Origin: Muricea muricata
Lineage: Eukaryota > Cnidaria > Anthozoa > Malacalcyonacea > Plexauridae
Direction: 5' to 3'
NCBI GenBank assembly: GCA_963855995.1
Contig: OY979716.1
Coordinates: forward strand, 50,066,879 to 50,130,878
Length of the DNA stretch: 64,000 nucleotides
Below, piece after piece: positions 10,989 to 22,467 of this stretch (its first letter is position 1; every line of letters begins with the position of its first letter). The position numbers were made by a program, and so were the translations under genes. Under the pieces are notes generated by a model. The model worked only from the letters and a program-made list of their open reading frames with translations, ran no database searches and was not told the origin of the DNA.

Positions 10989-13900
10989 ATGGCGCATTTT
11001 AACTCGACATTCCACACAGCGAGTGGCGCACTTGCTACAGTTGGGATACGTCACGATCTGGGAGAAATCTCAGTACCACCAGTGACTCAGAAAGAGCAGA
11101 CATCTGCGAAGCAACGTCGCCTTTCTCGGCCCAACACAATTGAGGAAATTCGACGCAAAAGACGCAAAAGGAATATGAAGGAACGGGAGAAATACAAAAC
11201 AATGTCAAGAAAAGAAAAAAAATGTAAAAAAGAACGAAAAATACATGAAGCATTTACCCAACAAGAAGATAAGATAAAAAAGCTTGTCGTACGAGTACAC
11301 AAAGAAAGAAAACGTGCTGTTGATTTTTGGCGTCTGTGGGACAAGGAAAAGATGCTGCGTAGTGCAAGTACCATGTGAGTAATGTTACAAATACGTTAAA
11401 ATGTCTAACTGAAAATTATTATACCATTTACTTCACAATTATATGCAATGACCTATTGCAGTTTAAATCTGCCTCTCACCCAGAAAACTTCAGTTGACAT
11501 TCTAGGAAGGGTTGTTATGAAAAATGTAATTATCAGGGGAAGGGGTACAATCAAAACCCTTTGAGAGGCTGGAAAGAATAGGAACATTTCATAGGGGGTA
11601 GAAAGAATGGGGAAATTCCTATTTGTCAATACCAATCCCTTTTTAATACCAAATAAACCCACAAATTATGTCTTCAATACATGAAATCATTTCTCATTTT
11701 GCTGGTAGCGGCTACCATTGTACCCAACCCAATCTTTTATAAGTAACAGACAAGGAATTATTCAGAAACTGAAGCATTTGAATATTTGGTGGTTCACCAG
11801 CTTTTAAAAGTGAAAAAGGGTGCTGTTGAACAATACCAGGTCACAGTGGTGTAGCCAGCCTGACAATTTAGTCTTGCCATGCAAATTTCAAAGTATTATC
11901 ATTATTCATTTCTTTAGATATTGATTGTTTTCATAATCATTGAATATAAAAATATTTGCACAGCAGGACTAAATCGTCAGGCTGGTTACGCTACTGCCAG
12001 GTCAGTAATTGATATTGCTGCTATCACTGGTATTGATTACCAAGTATCCTGCATTGCAATTACTAAAAATTCAAAAGGGGGTGGAGATTACATCATAGAA
12101 TTTTGTCCATGTACACTCATTTTTAAAAAAGCCCTGTAGGAAATTTCCTAGGGGGAGAAGATTATACTGAGGATTAGTTTATTGTGCAACTTGCCTTTGG
12201 GGGTGTACACACAAAGGATTACTCCACAAGGGAGATGGGATTAAAATTGCAATAGCCCAATGTGCATTTAGTCCTGTTTAGAGCATGAAGAAATTTGCCA
12301 AATCCCTAGAGAAATTCCTGTCGTAACATTTCCTCATGTCAGCAAAAATATGTTTCAGACCATGGCATGATTGCTTGTCCTAATGATTTATTACAAGAGA
12401 TAGCTATTCAAAGGTATCAGTGCTAACCATTGGATTAATACAAACTGGTGTCATAAAGCTCATCAGTGTCTGATTCTAGTAATCAGCTCAGCACAATTTT
12501 AAAAACAAAAAATTGTTAATTGGTAATAAATGATAAATCTTTAGAATGTCTTATATAATTTAAGTTTAGCATGTAACAAATTGTGACAAAATGTCTCAAC
12601 AATACAAACCTGTGTGCCCGTGTGCTGTCAGAAGACTGCAAATCCTATTTCAGAGACCTAAATTTTAATCATTTCCTTGTGAATGCCCATATTAAAGACC
12701 TGGTCCTACTTGAGTTGTCTATGGTGGCCTATGAGTGCCATAACAATTACCACACTTTTTTACTATAAATTGTTACATTTTTATCACGTTTATAATAGTA
12801 TAAAATTATAAATTACAATTATTTGGTTTTACTTTATTGTAAATGAATTTTGTTTTGTTTTGTAAGAAACCTTTTAAGTTTTGTTTCGGTTTGGTTTCAG
12901 TTTTGTTTCGGTTTTGTTTTATATCAAATCAGTTCAGCTACCTTAAAAAATAAAACTGAACTAACCCATGGCCTATGAGTGCCATAGCCCGCAGTCGCGC
13001 GTGCCAAATATATGATGTACTATATGAAGTATGTCCTGTGACAAAATTGAGTCGAGCACCGATTCCCACGCGAGATACGGTATTTGTATTTCTATATTAT
13101 CAAATATTATCATATTTTAAAACACACTTCTGAAAGGTCTTTTCCTTTCATATCCCACAAAATAAGAATGTCGAAACGAAATTTCAAAGAGGATTTCGCA
13201 AAGTTCAAAGAGAGGGTGTCGAAAAAGAGGCGAAAAGAAGATACAACATCCAAATCAGATATGGAATATATTACAGTACAACGATTGTCCTCGCATGTTG
13301 AAGGAAGATATCAAAAGTATGCTAGGATTGGACCATTAGCAAGCGTTCCTCTCGGTCGGGAACCCACAATCCAGAATATTAAAGAGGCTTGCAAGCGCTA
13401 TTTCAACGTGGAAGATGGATCTAGCTGTGATGTACTAGCTGGGGAGAGAGGACCATCTTGGACGGAGACGAGCCAAATAAATAACTGGAAGGTAATCCAT
13501 ATCCGTTTCATTGAGGGCAGTGACGATAGCCAGTTGCGTGATGAAAAGCCGATAGATATCAGTTCCAGTCAACGGTGGAAATCTCAGGGAACCCCTACAA
13601 AAACAGCCCCTTCAAAGTCCACCAAAGTTGCTGCCTCTGTACCTCTTAGTGCTATGCTTAAACTTGGCAAAATAATTCAACCTACTGAGGAAATAGTTAC
13701 ATTGCAGCTTGAAGAATTCAAGATAAATGAAAAAGCGTGGGCTCAACCATTTGAAGTTACGCTTTCTCTTGCCAAAGAGAAATTTGCCAGTGGCGGTGTC
13801 AGAGATGCTTACATTGCTACCCCTTTGTCAGGCTTGAGTCCTGGAAAATATGTATTAAAGAAAGTCCAGGAACAAAAAGTCGATGAAATTGAAAAGCTGT

Positions 13901-16900
13901 TTAAGTCAATTGAAGAGCACACACGAAAAGCAGTGCAAATGAATGCACTAGTCAGAAACTTTTCTTTGACATTATCTAGTGAGGCACCAGTTGAATATGG
14001 GCAGGTCTTAAGTTACACAAAGGTTTACTTTGGGAAGCTTTATGGTGAGTTTGTAACATTAGAAGACTACCTGGAAGGCGAGTTCCAAAAATATGTCAAT
14101 AACACTGGGGAGATTTTTGGAAAAGGTGAATTAACTCTCAAGGGTGAGTCATTCTGTCACTATACCTATGAAAGGTCAGGACAGCAACTTATTGTCTTAG
14201 ACATTCAGGGAGTAGATCACAGTCTTTTTGACCCAGAAGTTGCCAGTTCAACTCTTATTGATTCTAGTGACAAGACAATCTTATTTTGCTGTGGCAACCT
14301 TTCTACAGATGCTATTGATAGGTTCAAGGAAGAACATGTTTGCAACAAATTTTGTCACATGCTTAAGCTAAATGAAATGTAGGCAATTTATAACCAAGTG
14401 TGAAACATGGAAAGACATTAACATACTTGAAAGAAAGAATATCTGTACATTGTTTACTTAACCTAAGGGGATTTTAACTGAAAGCAAACATTTTAAGGCT
14501 TTGTTTATTCTTGTTGCACCAAAATTGTTGAAATTTACAGCAGTATAGATGTCATCTGATAAAGATACATACTGTATTAAGGTAAATTTGTGGCCAGTAG
14601 TACCACAGACCAATTAATTTTTAACAATTTGCAGTTGGTGTATTGTAGTAGGTTGTATAAAACTTGGCTCAATTGCACAATTTTTTCCATCAAACTTTAT
14701 CACAAATATTATCACGAAACCTTGGTAATTATTGGGCACAAATTAGCAGTTATAAATATTGTGTTATGTGGTTCAAGTTTAATCTTTCATTGTTCAGATT
14801 TAACTTCAGTTTGTAAGATAAATAGAAATTTTAATGAAAAAAAAGGTCGATAAAATATTTTGTCTTAAAAAACATTCTCATCAACATTTGCCTTCAAGTA
14901 TAGGTAAGCATCCTTAGCATCATTTGGCTTGATTTCTTCTATTTTAGGTAAGTACTTTTCACATTCTTTACGAACAGCTGGTCTTAAGTAATCATCGTTA
15001 TGTTGCAAAACATCTGACAGCTCAGCAACCTCGAGCAGTTGTTCTTCTGTTATATCAATACCACATTGGTCACCACCATACTTCTCTGGAAACTGGAATA
15101 TGTGCTCTGGAACTCCTGTTGGCAGCTCTTTTCCTTTTTGTTTACGTGTCCTGTGATTGTTCCAAACACACTCACGAAAAACATCTAGCTCCCTTTGGAC
15201 AATTGGGATATATACATAGGCAAGTAGGTCACTACAAAAAGTTAAACAGGTTGTGTTTCTCAAAAATTTCAAGAACCACTGAGTATTTTTATAAATCAGG
15301 AATCAGGAGGATATCAGGAATAATCTCCTGACGATGACTAAAACTTAGTCGAAAGCTAGAAAATAAAAATGTTTATTTTTGGAGTTACCGTTGTTTTATA
15401 TTTTGTGTTTCTCCTTAGCTGCATGATTTTTTAGGTGTGGTGACGTATTTTCATATTTTACTGGGAGGGGCATGTGTTATCACTAAACACAGCTGCATGT
15501 AAAATGTAACTTATGCAGTTATCATACCGGTCATTTTGATCACTGGAATCGTAATCTCCACTTTCAACTAAGAATGTAAGTTGCTCTTTAAAAAAACGCT
15601 CCATTCTTTCCAGAAGCTCCCTCCACCATCTCTCAATCTTGTTTTGGGTGGATGGCCCATATAATATTGCATCTAATGGATCATCCAAATCACCATTTTT
15701 TTCTCTGAGGAAACAATGAATTGTGGTCATGACATCAGTTTCTGTCCCTCTGTCGACCCTCAATGTTTGTGGTAGAACTGAGAAAAATACACAATACAGC
15801 ATTTCATATATTATACATGCATGTATGAAGAAAGTATGATATTCTCACTTCAAGCTACTGTAGTGAGCCACCAGAGAAATAGCAAAATTATAAATAATGT
15901 AAAACAATACAACATCCTACCCCTAGACTTAAATAGGTACTCCAAGTAGAACCTTCCTATTACCAAAGGGTTATTGTTCGTTGTCCATACTCTGAGAAAA
16001 TTCATCCTACCACTATAAGTATCAAGGCCACCGTAAATGCACAAAGGAAACATAGACTTTTGATAGCCACAAAGCTTGTCCTGCCCATCCAAGGACATAG
16101 TACTGTTGGATCCCTGTTGATTAACAAAATCATAAAAAAATAATAAGCTAGCCTTCATGGTATAGTAAAAATGACCAAGAAAAATAAGACAAACTGATCT
16201 TGGAGCAACATTCTCAATAAGCATTCAAATGATTCAATAAGGCTCTTTATTAAGTAACATCTGCATTCCCCAGGTGGCTTTTATAACAGAGACCCCCCCC
16301 CCCATTTTATACAGTATTGCTACCCTGGGGACAAGAAAACTCTAAATCCCAACCCTAGGGAAATTTCAATTATTATCAATTGCCTGTAAAGCAATGACTT
16401 GTACAATGCAAAGAACAGAATCGTCAGAATATGCTTCCAGTTGTCAAAGGTCATGTATAAACAACATAGTTGACAGCCCAAATTCCTTGTGTTTGAACAA
16501 TAACGTTAGAACTTACTCCGCTCACAAATACGTTCGTTCTTCGTGGCCGTTTCGCCTTTCCAATTCCACCTCTAGATTTCAGTCCTTCTGGATCTGCTTC
16601 CCCCATCACAGCATAAACTAAATCGCGCGAGGCATTGAGCCCATGCACCTCTCTAACTTTCTGCTGCATTGCTCGATAACCCAAAAGAACACCTGGACCG
16701 TCTAACTCTTTTTTCACAGCTCTCTTTACGTCTTCCAAGTCAATTTCATAGTCCGTGTATTTGATGCCAAAGTGCTGAAGCCTACGACTTAAACTGCGAA
16801 TGCTCCATGCATACATGGGATAATGCACAATCATGAAATCTAAAATCTCTTCACGTCTTAAATTCTGCCGTACATATTTTTCAAGGTCTTGTCTCATCTC

Positions 16901-19013
16901 TTCATCATTTTCCCAATCGTTGTTTCTAATGCGTTCCGCAATATTTATAAAAGTGCTCCTGTGTGGATATACTTTATGTATGATATATTTGGCACGTGGG
17001 ACTGCGGGCTATGGCTATCTAATCTGTGCTATGGCACTCATAGGCCATGGGTTAGTTCAGTTTTATTTTTTAATGTAACTGAACTGATTTGATATAAAAC
17101 AAAACCGAAACAAAACTGAAACCAAACCAAAACAAAACTTAAAAGGTTTCTTACAAAACAAAACAAAATTCGTTTACAATAAAGTAAAACCAAATAATTG
17201 TAATTTATAATTTTATACTATTATGAACGTGATAAAAATGTAACAATTTATAGTAAAAAGGTGTGGTAATTGTTATGGCACTCATAGGCCACCATAGTTG
17301 TCCCTTTGGCACTTAAAAATTCAATAAAATGTATGTTCCAGCTGCTTGGTCATAAGCATGAAAAATGTCTTCAGAGATGTTGTTTAGATCATTTTATATA
17401 GTAATAGTGTTTACATCATACCAGTCAAGTGGTTAGCTAAGTGGCCACCAGGTGAATCAGAGGTAAAAATGCTTTGTTTGAATAATTTTAGAAACGTACA
17501 TCAGATTGAAAAGGAAAATATTGAAGATATTAATGAAGACATTGATGATTTGATTGGTGAAGGTAAATTTGGAACATGTATGAAAAAAGTGTATAGAGGC
17601 CATGTTGTTGCTGTGAAGTACTATAAAGAGAATTCCTTAGCATCAGATGTGGAGAAAGAAGCAATGATGATAAATACATTTGATCATCCAGGTGAATACT
17701 TAACATTGTCTCAGTCTCAATTCCAAAAAGAAAATGTATACTATGTTCATATTAACAACCAATCATCTTTCTTTTTATACATGCTAATGCCCTGGTGCTG
17801 CCTTGTGTAATTTGTTGCACTAGTTTCTAGCTTGTTCGTGCAAACAATAGTTCAAGGCCATCGGAAGCATATTGATATTGGGGGGCTGGCAACAGTAGAA
17901 ACCAGAATTATTATAAATCTGAATTAGGTTCACACTTTTCTAGTCTGGGTGTTTTGCTCTGCCTTAGAAAGATTGAAATTATTGGGAGGGGGGCTCAAGC
18001 TCAAGCCCCCCCCCCCCTCCCCCCAGCCCCCCACTTTTGATGGACTATTGGGACTGTTAGGCCAGGCAACTTTGCTTAGCAAGAGAAATTAATACTTATA
18101 AACATAAGTACTGTAAAGTAAAGTTAATAACAGTACAGTGATGGATCTAGAGCGTTAATTGGGGGGGGGGGGGTGCATATTCATATTATTCAGGTTCTGA
18201 CCGATTAATTTCTTTTGAAATAAGGTTGATTTCAAAAGAAATTGGTCGGGCAGAACCTGAATATATGAATATGCACCCTCTCAAATAATGCTCAAGATCC
18301 ACCTATGTAACAGTATAAGTACTGTACAGTACATTATTGAAATGCTAAATTTTAATGCTTCTTGATGGAGCCAGTGACTACACTCCATCCTATTTTTTCC
18401 TTTTGATTTGAAGCATGCTAAACAATGAACAATCAGTTAAGTACACACAGGGCCAGATATAGCATTAGGTCAAGAAATTAAACACTGAGAAATAAAATCA
18501 AAATCATGTGGCATTAAGTAAAATAATCTGGTGTTTGAAAGGGTCATATAGTAAAGTTGAGTATCTCAGGGTACTGTACATTCTGTACATGTACAGTGGG
18601 TTAAAATCTGTTTTACCAAAAGATTTTGTGTTTTAGGTTTACCATTTGTTTTTGGTATGAATGTGCAAAATAAGCCCTACATCCTTGTTACTGAATTTTA
18701 TGGAATTGATGGCCAATGTGTGACGTTAGCAAATGCTCTCAAGGGTAGGTTGACACTGAATGTATTACAATGGGCAGGCATATTGGGAAAAATATCTGAA
18801 GCTCTTTCTCATATCCACAGTAAAGGGTATATCCATGGTGATATAAAAAGTGACAATATTGTGATCAGAAGTGCATGTGGTTCATACATGCCCATAATAA
18901 TAGATTTTGGCAAAGCAAAAAAGTCTGGTGAGGCAAAAAAGTATAAACTGACTGAGAATGAAAAAGAGAAATACAGTAGAAAATACAAACACATTGCACC
19001 AGAAGTTGTGTAG
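10989..19013 (+). CDS. Coiled-coil protein kinase, copy 1 (C-lobe lost)
   Basis: Exons 10989-11374, 17492-17691 and 18637-19013 join in phase. Residues 1-128 are basic and coiled-coil (RRKRRKRNMKEREKYK, ERKRAVDFWRLWDKEKM). The kinase domain starts near 145: GEGKFG loop at 151-156, VAVK lysine K171, HGDIKSDN catalytic loop at 262-269 (HGD for HRD), DFG at 285-287, APE at 316-318. A TAG at 19011-19013 (codon 321) stops the protein two codons after APE. Sequence past 19049 is replaced by the next block copy, so subdomains IX-XI are absent. The divergent neighbour is the coiled-coil gene; intron 1 holds a hAT MITE and the integrase/alpha-kinase element, intron 2 a second MITE. The family resembles multi-copy cnidarian kinases with HIAPEVV motifs. 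Probably not an active kinase in this copy. Confidence 0.75.
11844..11996. mobile_element. hAT-type MITE in kinase intron 1, copy 1
   Basis: 153 bp. The left end CAGTGGTGTAGCCAGCCTGA pairs with the right end CAGGCTGGTTACGCTACTG. Perfect 8-bp duplications CCAGGTCA lie at 11836-11843 and 11997-12004. The CAGTGGxGTAGCCAGCC ends are typical of hAT MITEs. Confidence 0.9.
12720..13036. repeat. Left TIR of IS3EU-like element, copy 1
   Basis: Matches the reverse complement of about 16964-17296 almost throughout, with a T/G-rich middle (GTTTTGTTTCGGTTTTG). The outermost GGCCTATGAGTGCCATA (12726-12742) recurs in the same orientation at 12970-12986, so each TIR contains a second copy of its own tip. 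The inner end reaches into the alpha-kinase 5' region. Confidence 0.85.
13168..14382 (+). CDS. Alpha-kinase (MHCK/eEF2K/TRPM7-type), transposon-borne, copy 1
   Basis: 404 aa in one exon from the ATG at 13168; the in-frame extension upstream has no earlier ATG. The N-terminus is basic with a nuclear-localisation-like SKKRRKED (about 18-25). Residues 30-180 match nothing I know. The alpha-kinase domain spans about 185-402: FASGGVRDAY (206-215), lysine pair VLKKV (231-232), YLEGEFQKYVNNTG (301-314), LDIQGVDHSLFDPEV (344-358) with D345 and Q347, and CGNLSTDAI. Zinc ligands by the TRPM7 pattern are all present: H331, H390, C392, C396 (HVCNKFC). Every key catalytic and structural residue I can place is kept, so it is probably an active Ser/Thr kinase, nuclear if the NLS is real. 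The target is unknown. It converges with the integrase 483 bp downstream. Confidence 0.85.
   Translation: MSKRNFKEDFAKFKERVSKKRRKEDTTSKSDMEYITVQRLSSHVEGRYQKYARIGPLASVPLGREPTIQNIKEACKRYFNVEDGSSCDVLAGERGPSWTETSQINNWKVIHIRFIEGSDDSQLRDEKPIDISSSQRWKSQGTPTKTAPSKSTKVAASVPLSAMLKLGKIIQPTEEIVTLQLEEFKINEKAWAQPFEVTLSLAKEKFASGGVRDAYIATPLSGLSPGKYVLKKVQEQKVDEIEKLFKSIEEHTRKAVQMNALVRNFSLTLSSEAPVEYGQVLSYTKVYFGKLYGEFVTLEDYLEGEFQKYVNNTGEIFGKGELTLKGESFCHYTYERSGQQLIVLDIQGVDHSLFDPEVASSTLIDSSDKTILFCCGNLSTDAIDRFKEEHVCNKFCHMLKLNEM
14865..16942 (-). CDS. DDE integrase/transposase of the IS3EU-like element, copy 1 (start codon lost)
   Basis: Exons 16942-16517, 16113-15921, 15777-15528 and 15231-14865 have GT-AG borders and matching phases, 412 codons with stop. 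The N-terminal helical region (ILDFMIVHYPMYAWSIRSLS, about 33-52) looks like the HTH of this integrase-core family, then GLNASRDLVYAVMGEADPEG. The catalytic core has D151 (SLDGQDK), D215 (RVDRGTET) and E255 (TQNKIERWWREL), i.e. a complete DDE triad, followed by LLAYVYIPIVQRELDVF and FPEKYGGDQCG. It should insert the element by a cut-and-paste, integrase-like reaction in the nucleus. In this copy ATG at 16940-16942 is ATT. The next in-frame Met (residue 16) is at 16897 and keeps all recognised domains. Confidence 0.85.
18136..18307. mobile_element. hAT-type MITE in kinase intron 2, copy 1
   Basis: 172-bp foldback starting CAGTGATGGATCTAGAG and ending CTCAAGATCCACCTATG. The central arms (GTGCATATTCATA...TTCAGGTTCTG) pair almost perfectly. 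Perfect 8-bp duplications TAACAGTA lie at 18128-18135 and 18308-18315. It contains a G-run that varies in length between copies. Confidence 0.85.
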
Positions 19014-19595
19014 GGAAGGCATCCCAAATCTGCAGCCAGTGATATATATAGCAATAGACATGCAAAAAATAATTATGGCACAAAGCTCGGGGTTTCAGCT
19101 TAACGGTATGCCTATACGTGTAATTTATAATATCTACAAAATGCCGGTCTGCATGTATGTTATGACATACAGTTGCCTATAAATGATATTTTTTATTGCT
19201 GAACATGCATCATGAGCTGAGAATGGAATATGAACATAAAGGCATGTCATGCATCCTGTTATTGACGTGCATATTTCTGCAATGCTTTTGTCGCCGGGAA
19301 AAAAGCTGAAATTAATACGCCGCTAGCTATATAACGATAGCCACTCGCTAGCAGTGAAATGGTTTTTGGATTATGTACAGTATGTAAATGTATATTTATA
19401 CTTAATTCTTCCCCGGCCATACATCAGAATTAATGTTATGGAAACCCAGCGCTATGTACAGGAAGTTGAATCTGAGTGCATGCTTGATTACAGGCAAATG
19501 CTGATATTTGTGTTGTGCATGCCTTAAAACCGAACACGATGAAAGTATTAGCAATTTAGTTGTTTTTCATTCAGTAAAAATAATGAAACACAAAC

Positions 19596-21884
19596 CTCGT
19601 CTTTTCTGTTCCGTCGTCTGCAGTTTTTTACATGCTCCCCTTGCGTGCCTTTCGTACTCCTGGCATGGGAAGCCCTTGAAAATCTAAAGTACGTCTTGAA
19701 GGCTTCTAAAAATTAACAAGAAAATGCTTTGTAAGTTAAGATCTACAGTATAAAGCATAAAGGCTTAGCATTGATCCTTTTAAGAACCAGAATAGTTAAA
19801 ATATTCAATTGTGGATTGGCAAAAATATTGCGGGATCAGCATTTCAAATAGCGCACACATTGGTCATTGCATTGTCCAGATCAGTTACAATCAAACTATA
19901 ACTTTTTTGTAACAGTTTTCGTAACTGTCTTACTTGTCTATATATTCAATCTTATTTGATACTAAAATAACACAACCCCGACATCATTCTGCATACATAG
20001 CATAACGACTTTTCGAAAATCAAAAGTAGTTAAAATATTACACATAAATTACCAGACGTGAATTTAAATCACAACATACACACATGCAAGTGTAGTTTTA
20101 CTTATTTTACATTTTTATATGTCATGAAATAAGCAATCTCATTGACACTCAAACACCGCCACACAATATATCTCACAAGGAAGGGAACTACATAAATTCT
20201 ACCAAGTTAAATTTAAGGATTTTTTCATGAATTGGCGTGCTCAATAACTCGATTGAGCACACCAACTCATGAAAAACGCTTCCGTAATATACAATTTACA
20301 CAAAAAAAGTGAAAAATATTCTCCCGCTCATTGGCCGTGCTCAATCGTGTTTTTGAGCACGCGTTTCAACCAACGAAAAAGCTTGGTTTATAACATGTAT
20401 ATTATAATGTTATTTTTAATGAATGTTTTTTAATGTTATTTCATTTTAATAGACAAAATTTCGTTACAAAATTTTAAATTCTTAACCATGTGCGCAGCCC
20501 ACTATGGGATGTTTGCACAGTTCTTGTTCATGCCTGTCATCGCCATCGCCATGGGGTATCCGGATCCAATGTGTTGAATTTTTGGCAGTTCATTTGTGTG
20601 GGTAGCAAAAGAAAACAACTTACAGAGATTAGCTAATAAATATATGTATGCGCGCAGTTCTGTGTCTTATGTTCTTTCAGCTACAATTATATTCATATTT
20701 GTAGAAATTATTCAACTGATGCTAAATGTTTGGCGCTATTTTCTGCATCATGCCACGAGGTTAAAAAACTCCCTTAACATCCCCGCACAATGGGGGATTT
20801 TGACATAGGCGGAAATAAATTTTAGCATCTTTCTAAAATACCTTAGATTAGAACGGACGAGCATGGGCATTTCTCCGTTCCCCCATATTCATGAGTCAGT
20901 TCTTCAGAAACTTTGCGGCACAACATGTTGTTATGCTGCGAGTCGATACTAAAACAAATAGAGCACCGATATATTAGATATATGCACACAAACTACAAAC
21001 GTGTGCTTCTGTAGATCTATACAACACTTCAGAATTGTCTTGCTATATTTCAAATACCCTACCCTGTAAACAAAGCTTATTTTCCTTCCTGTTCAGAGAG
21101 TAGAAATATCCTTATGTATATCCTTAAATATTACCTTTCCTCAAACTTGAATGACAAATTACTATCATGTGCTTTCAACGTTTTCAATTTACGACGAACA
21201 TCGTTCTGTAAAAATACCAAACATTGCAAATAGCATCTTGTGTCTATGTTATAGACCAAAGTGGGTTAAAGACTGAAATAAGGAAAATAAATAAGTATAC
21301 TCTGATACACATATTTTAAAATCAGTTCCAGACTTAGCCTTACGCTCGTTTTGGATGTCGTTCACTTCAAACAATTAACTAGGCAAGTCACCTCGTTCAT
21401 ATAATCAGCCTAAAATAAGAAGACACTTCTTTTTATGATAAAATAATTGATGTTAATAGCAAGATCTCGTTAACCGTTTCCTGGGGTAGTTTCAACTGAA
21501 ATTACATCAGTCTGACTCATGATCCATGACGACATGTACCCATGTTGGTTCTGAATCATGTCTGTAGTTCCACCGCCATTCATGCGACATTTCAATATGA
21601 ACACAGCTGCAGTATTGCGAAAATGTTACAGTATAAGATTTTAGAAATTAATGAAAACTTACCCTACATAACTTCGGAACACGAATAGACCTGGCTGGTC
21701 CTGTTTGACGGACTCGGTTCCTTCCAGGAGGCAGATTCTCAATGTTGTCAACCTTCTTCTTGATTTCCTCTAAGGACGACTTTGTCTGGTCGACAGTATT
21801 TTTCATTTGTTCTCGTAAAAGTCTATTTTCGTTTACCACGTTTTGCAACAAAAGCACATATTGGTCTGACAAAGAAACGGCCAT
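19596..21884 (-). pseudogene. Coiled-coil gene, copy 2, lacking its last exon
   Basis: Exons 1-4 (21884-21663, 21205-21135, 20948-20842, 19705-19596) are as in copy 1. Exon 5, with the EYMSSEES and LPWES motifs, is missing because the block begins in intron 4. Transcription would run into the antisense of the copy 1 kinase. The TAA before the exon 3 donor is also present. At best an N-terminal coiled-coil and basic region could be made. Confidence 0.7.
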
Positions 21885-22467
21885 GACGATCTGATTTTAC
21901 TGTGTCTTTTGAAACTAAACTAACTCAAACGTGAACCTTGAACAAATTGGACGGTTGAGCTGTCATGCAGATATACAAAATTAGGCGGGAATGAGCAAAA
22001 TGCCTCTCATTGGACGCGAACAAGACAGCACCACAGGGATGCTGATTCACATGCTAAAAGCAAGAAACAGTCCAACACATATGGCCATAACAATTTCTCG
22101 GTGAAGCAACAATCTACGTTATTATTGACCAAACTAAAATTTCTTGTGAAGTTATTCATAACAAAATACACCATATTCGCGTCAAATGTTACATTCAATT
22201 ACCATGTATCAAGATCAATGAAACAGACGATTGTTTGCACATTATTAATAATTATTGAATAATTATTTGGTGATTGGAGGGGGGTTGATAATATAGCAAT
22301 CAGTGAAGCAATATCCGGAAAAGCGCGGGTGCGCGAATTTTGGTTCAACTTATTGTTTACACTCTGACAATCGACATCATTCTGGTTCAGCGAGGGACGG
22401 AGCGAGCACGATTTAAAGCATCTTTTCTGACTATCTGGTGGTATGAGCTTACGTACAGTCGGTTGAA

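Larger units (their letters stand above)
12720..17296. mobile_element. IS3EU-like transposon with alpha-kinase cargo, copy 1
   Basis: 4,577-bp element beginning TATGGTGGCC and ending GGCCACCATA, with TIRs of about 320-330 bp and perfect 6-bp duplications GTTGTC at 12714-12719 and 17297-17302. Two convergent genes fill it: an intronless alpha-kinase (13168-14382, +) and a four-exon DDE integrase (16942-14865, -). Each starts just inside a TIR, so the TIRs probably serve as promoters. As I recall, IS3EU elements have an IS3/retroviral-type integrase, TAY termini and 6-bp duplications, which fits. The alpha-kinase is not a known part of that class to my knowledge. It sits in intron 1 of the protein kinase, same strand as the alpha-kinase. 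Confidence 0.85.
7571..19049. repeat. Tandem block, copy 1 of 3 (11,479 bp)
   Basis: First of three head-to-tail copies differing by only about a dozen substitutions plus homopolymer-length changes. The left breakpoint is in intron 4 of the coiled-coil gene. The junction with copy 2 (19049/19050) joins kinase exon sequence ending GATATATAT to AGCAATAGAC, with 2 bp (AT) of microhomology. Copy-specific states: integrase start codon destroyed (16940-16942), T at 10534 where copies 2 and 3 have C, G at about 14592. Confidence 0.95.

Noticed and set aside
12583-12768. Small plus-strand ORF crossing the left TIR
   Set aside because: It runs through the insertion boundary, has no recognisable motif, and is present only because the region lacks stops.
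13084-13167. 28-residue N-terminal extension of the alpha-kinase
   Set aside because: It starts at TTG and is within the TIR-proximal leader; the first ATG is at 13168.
14865-16942. Bacterial IS3 contamination
   Set aside because: The integrase has three GT-AG introns with matching phases, so it is a eukaryotic gene.
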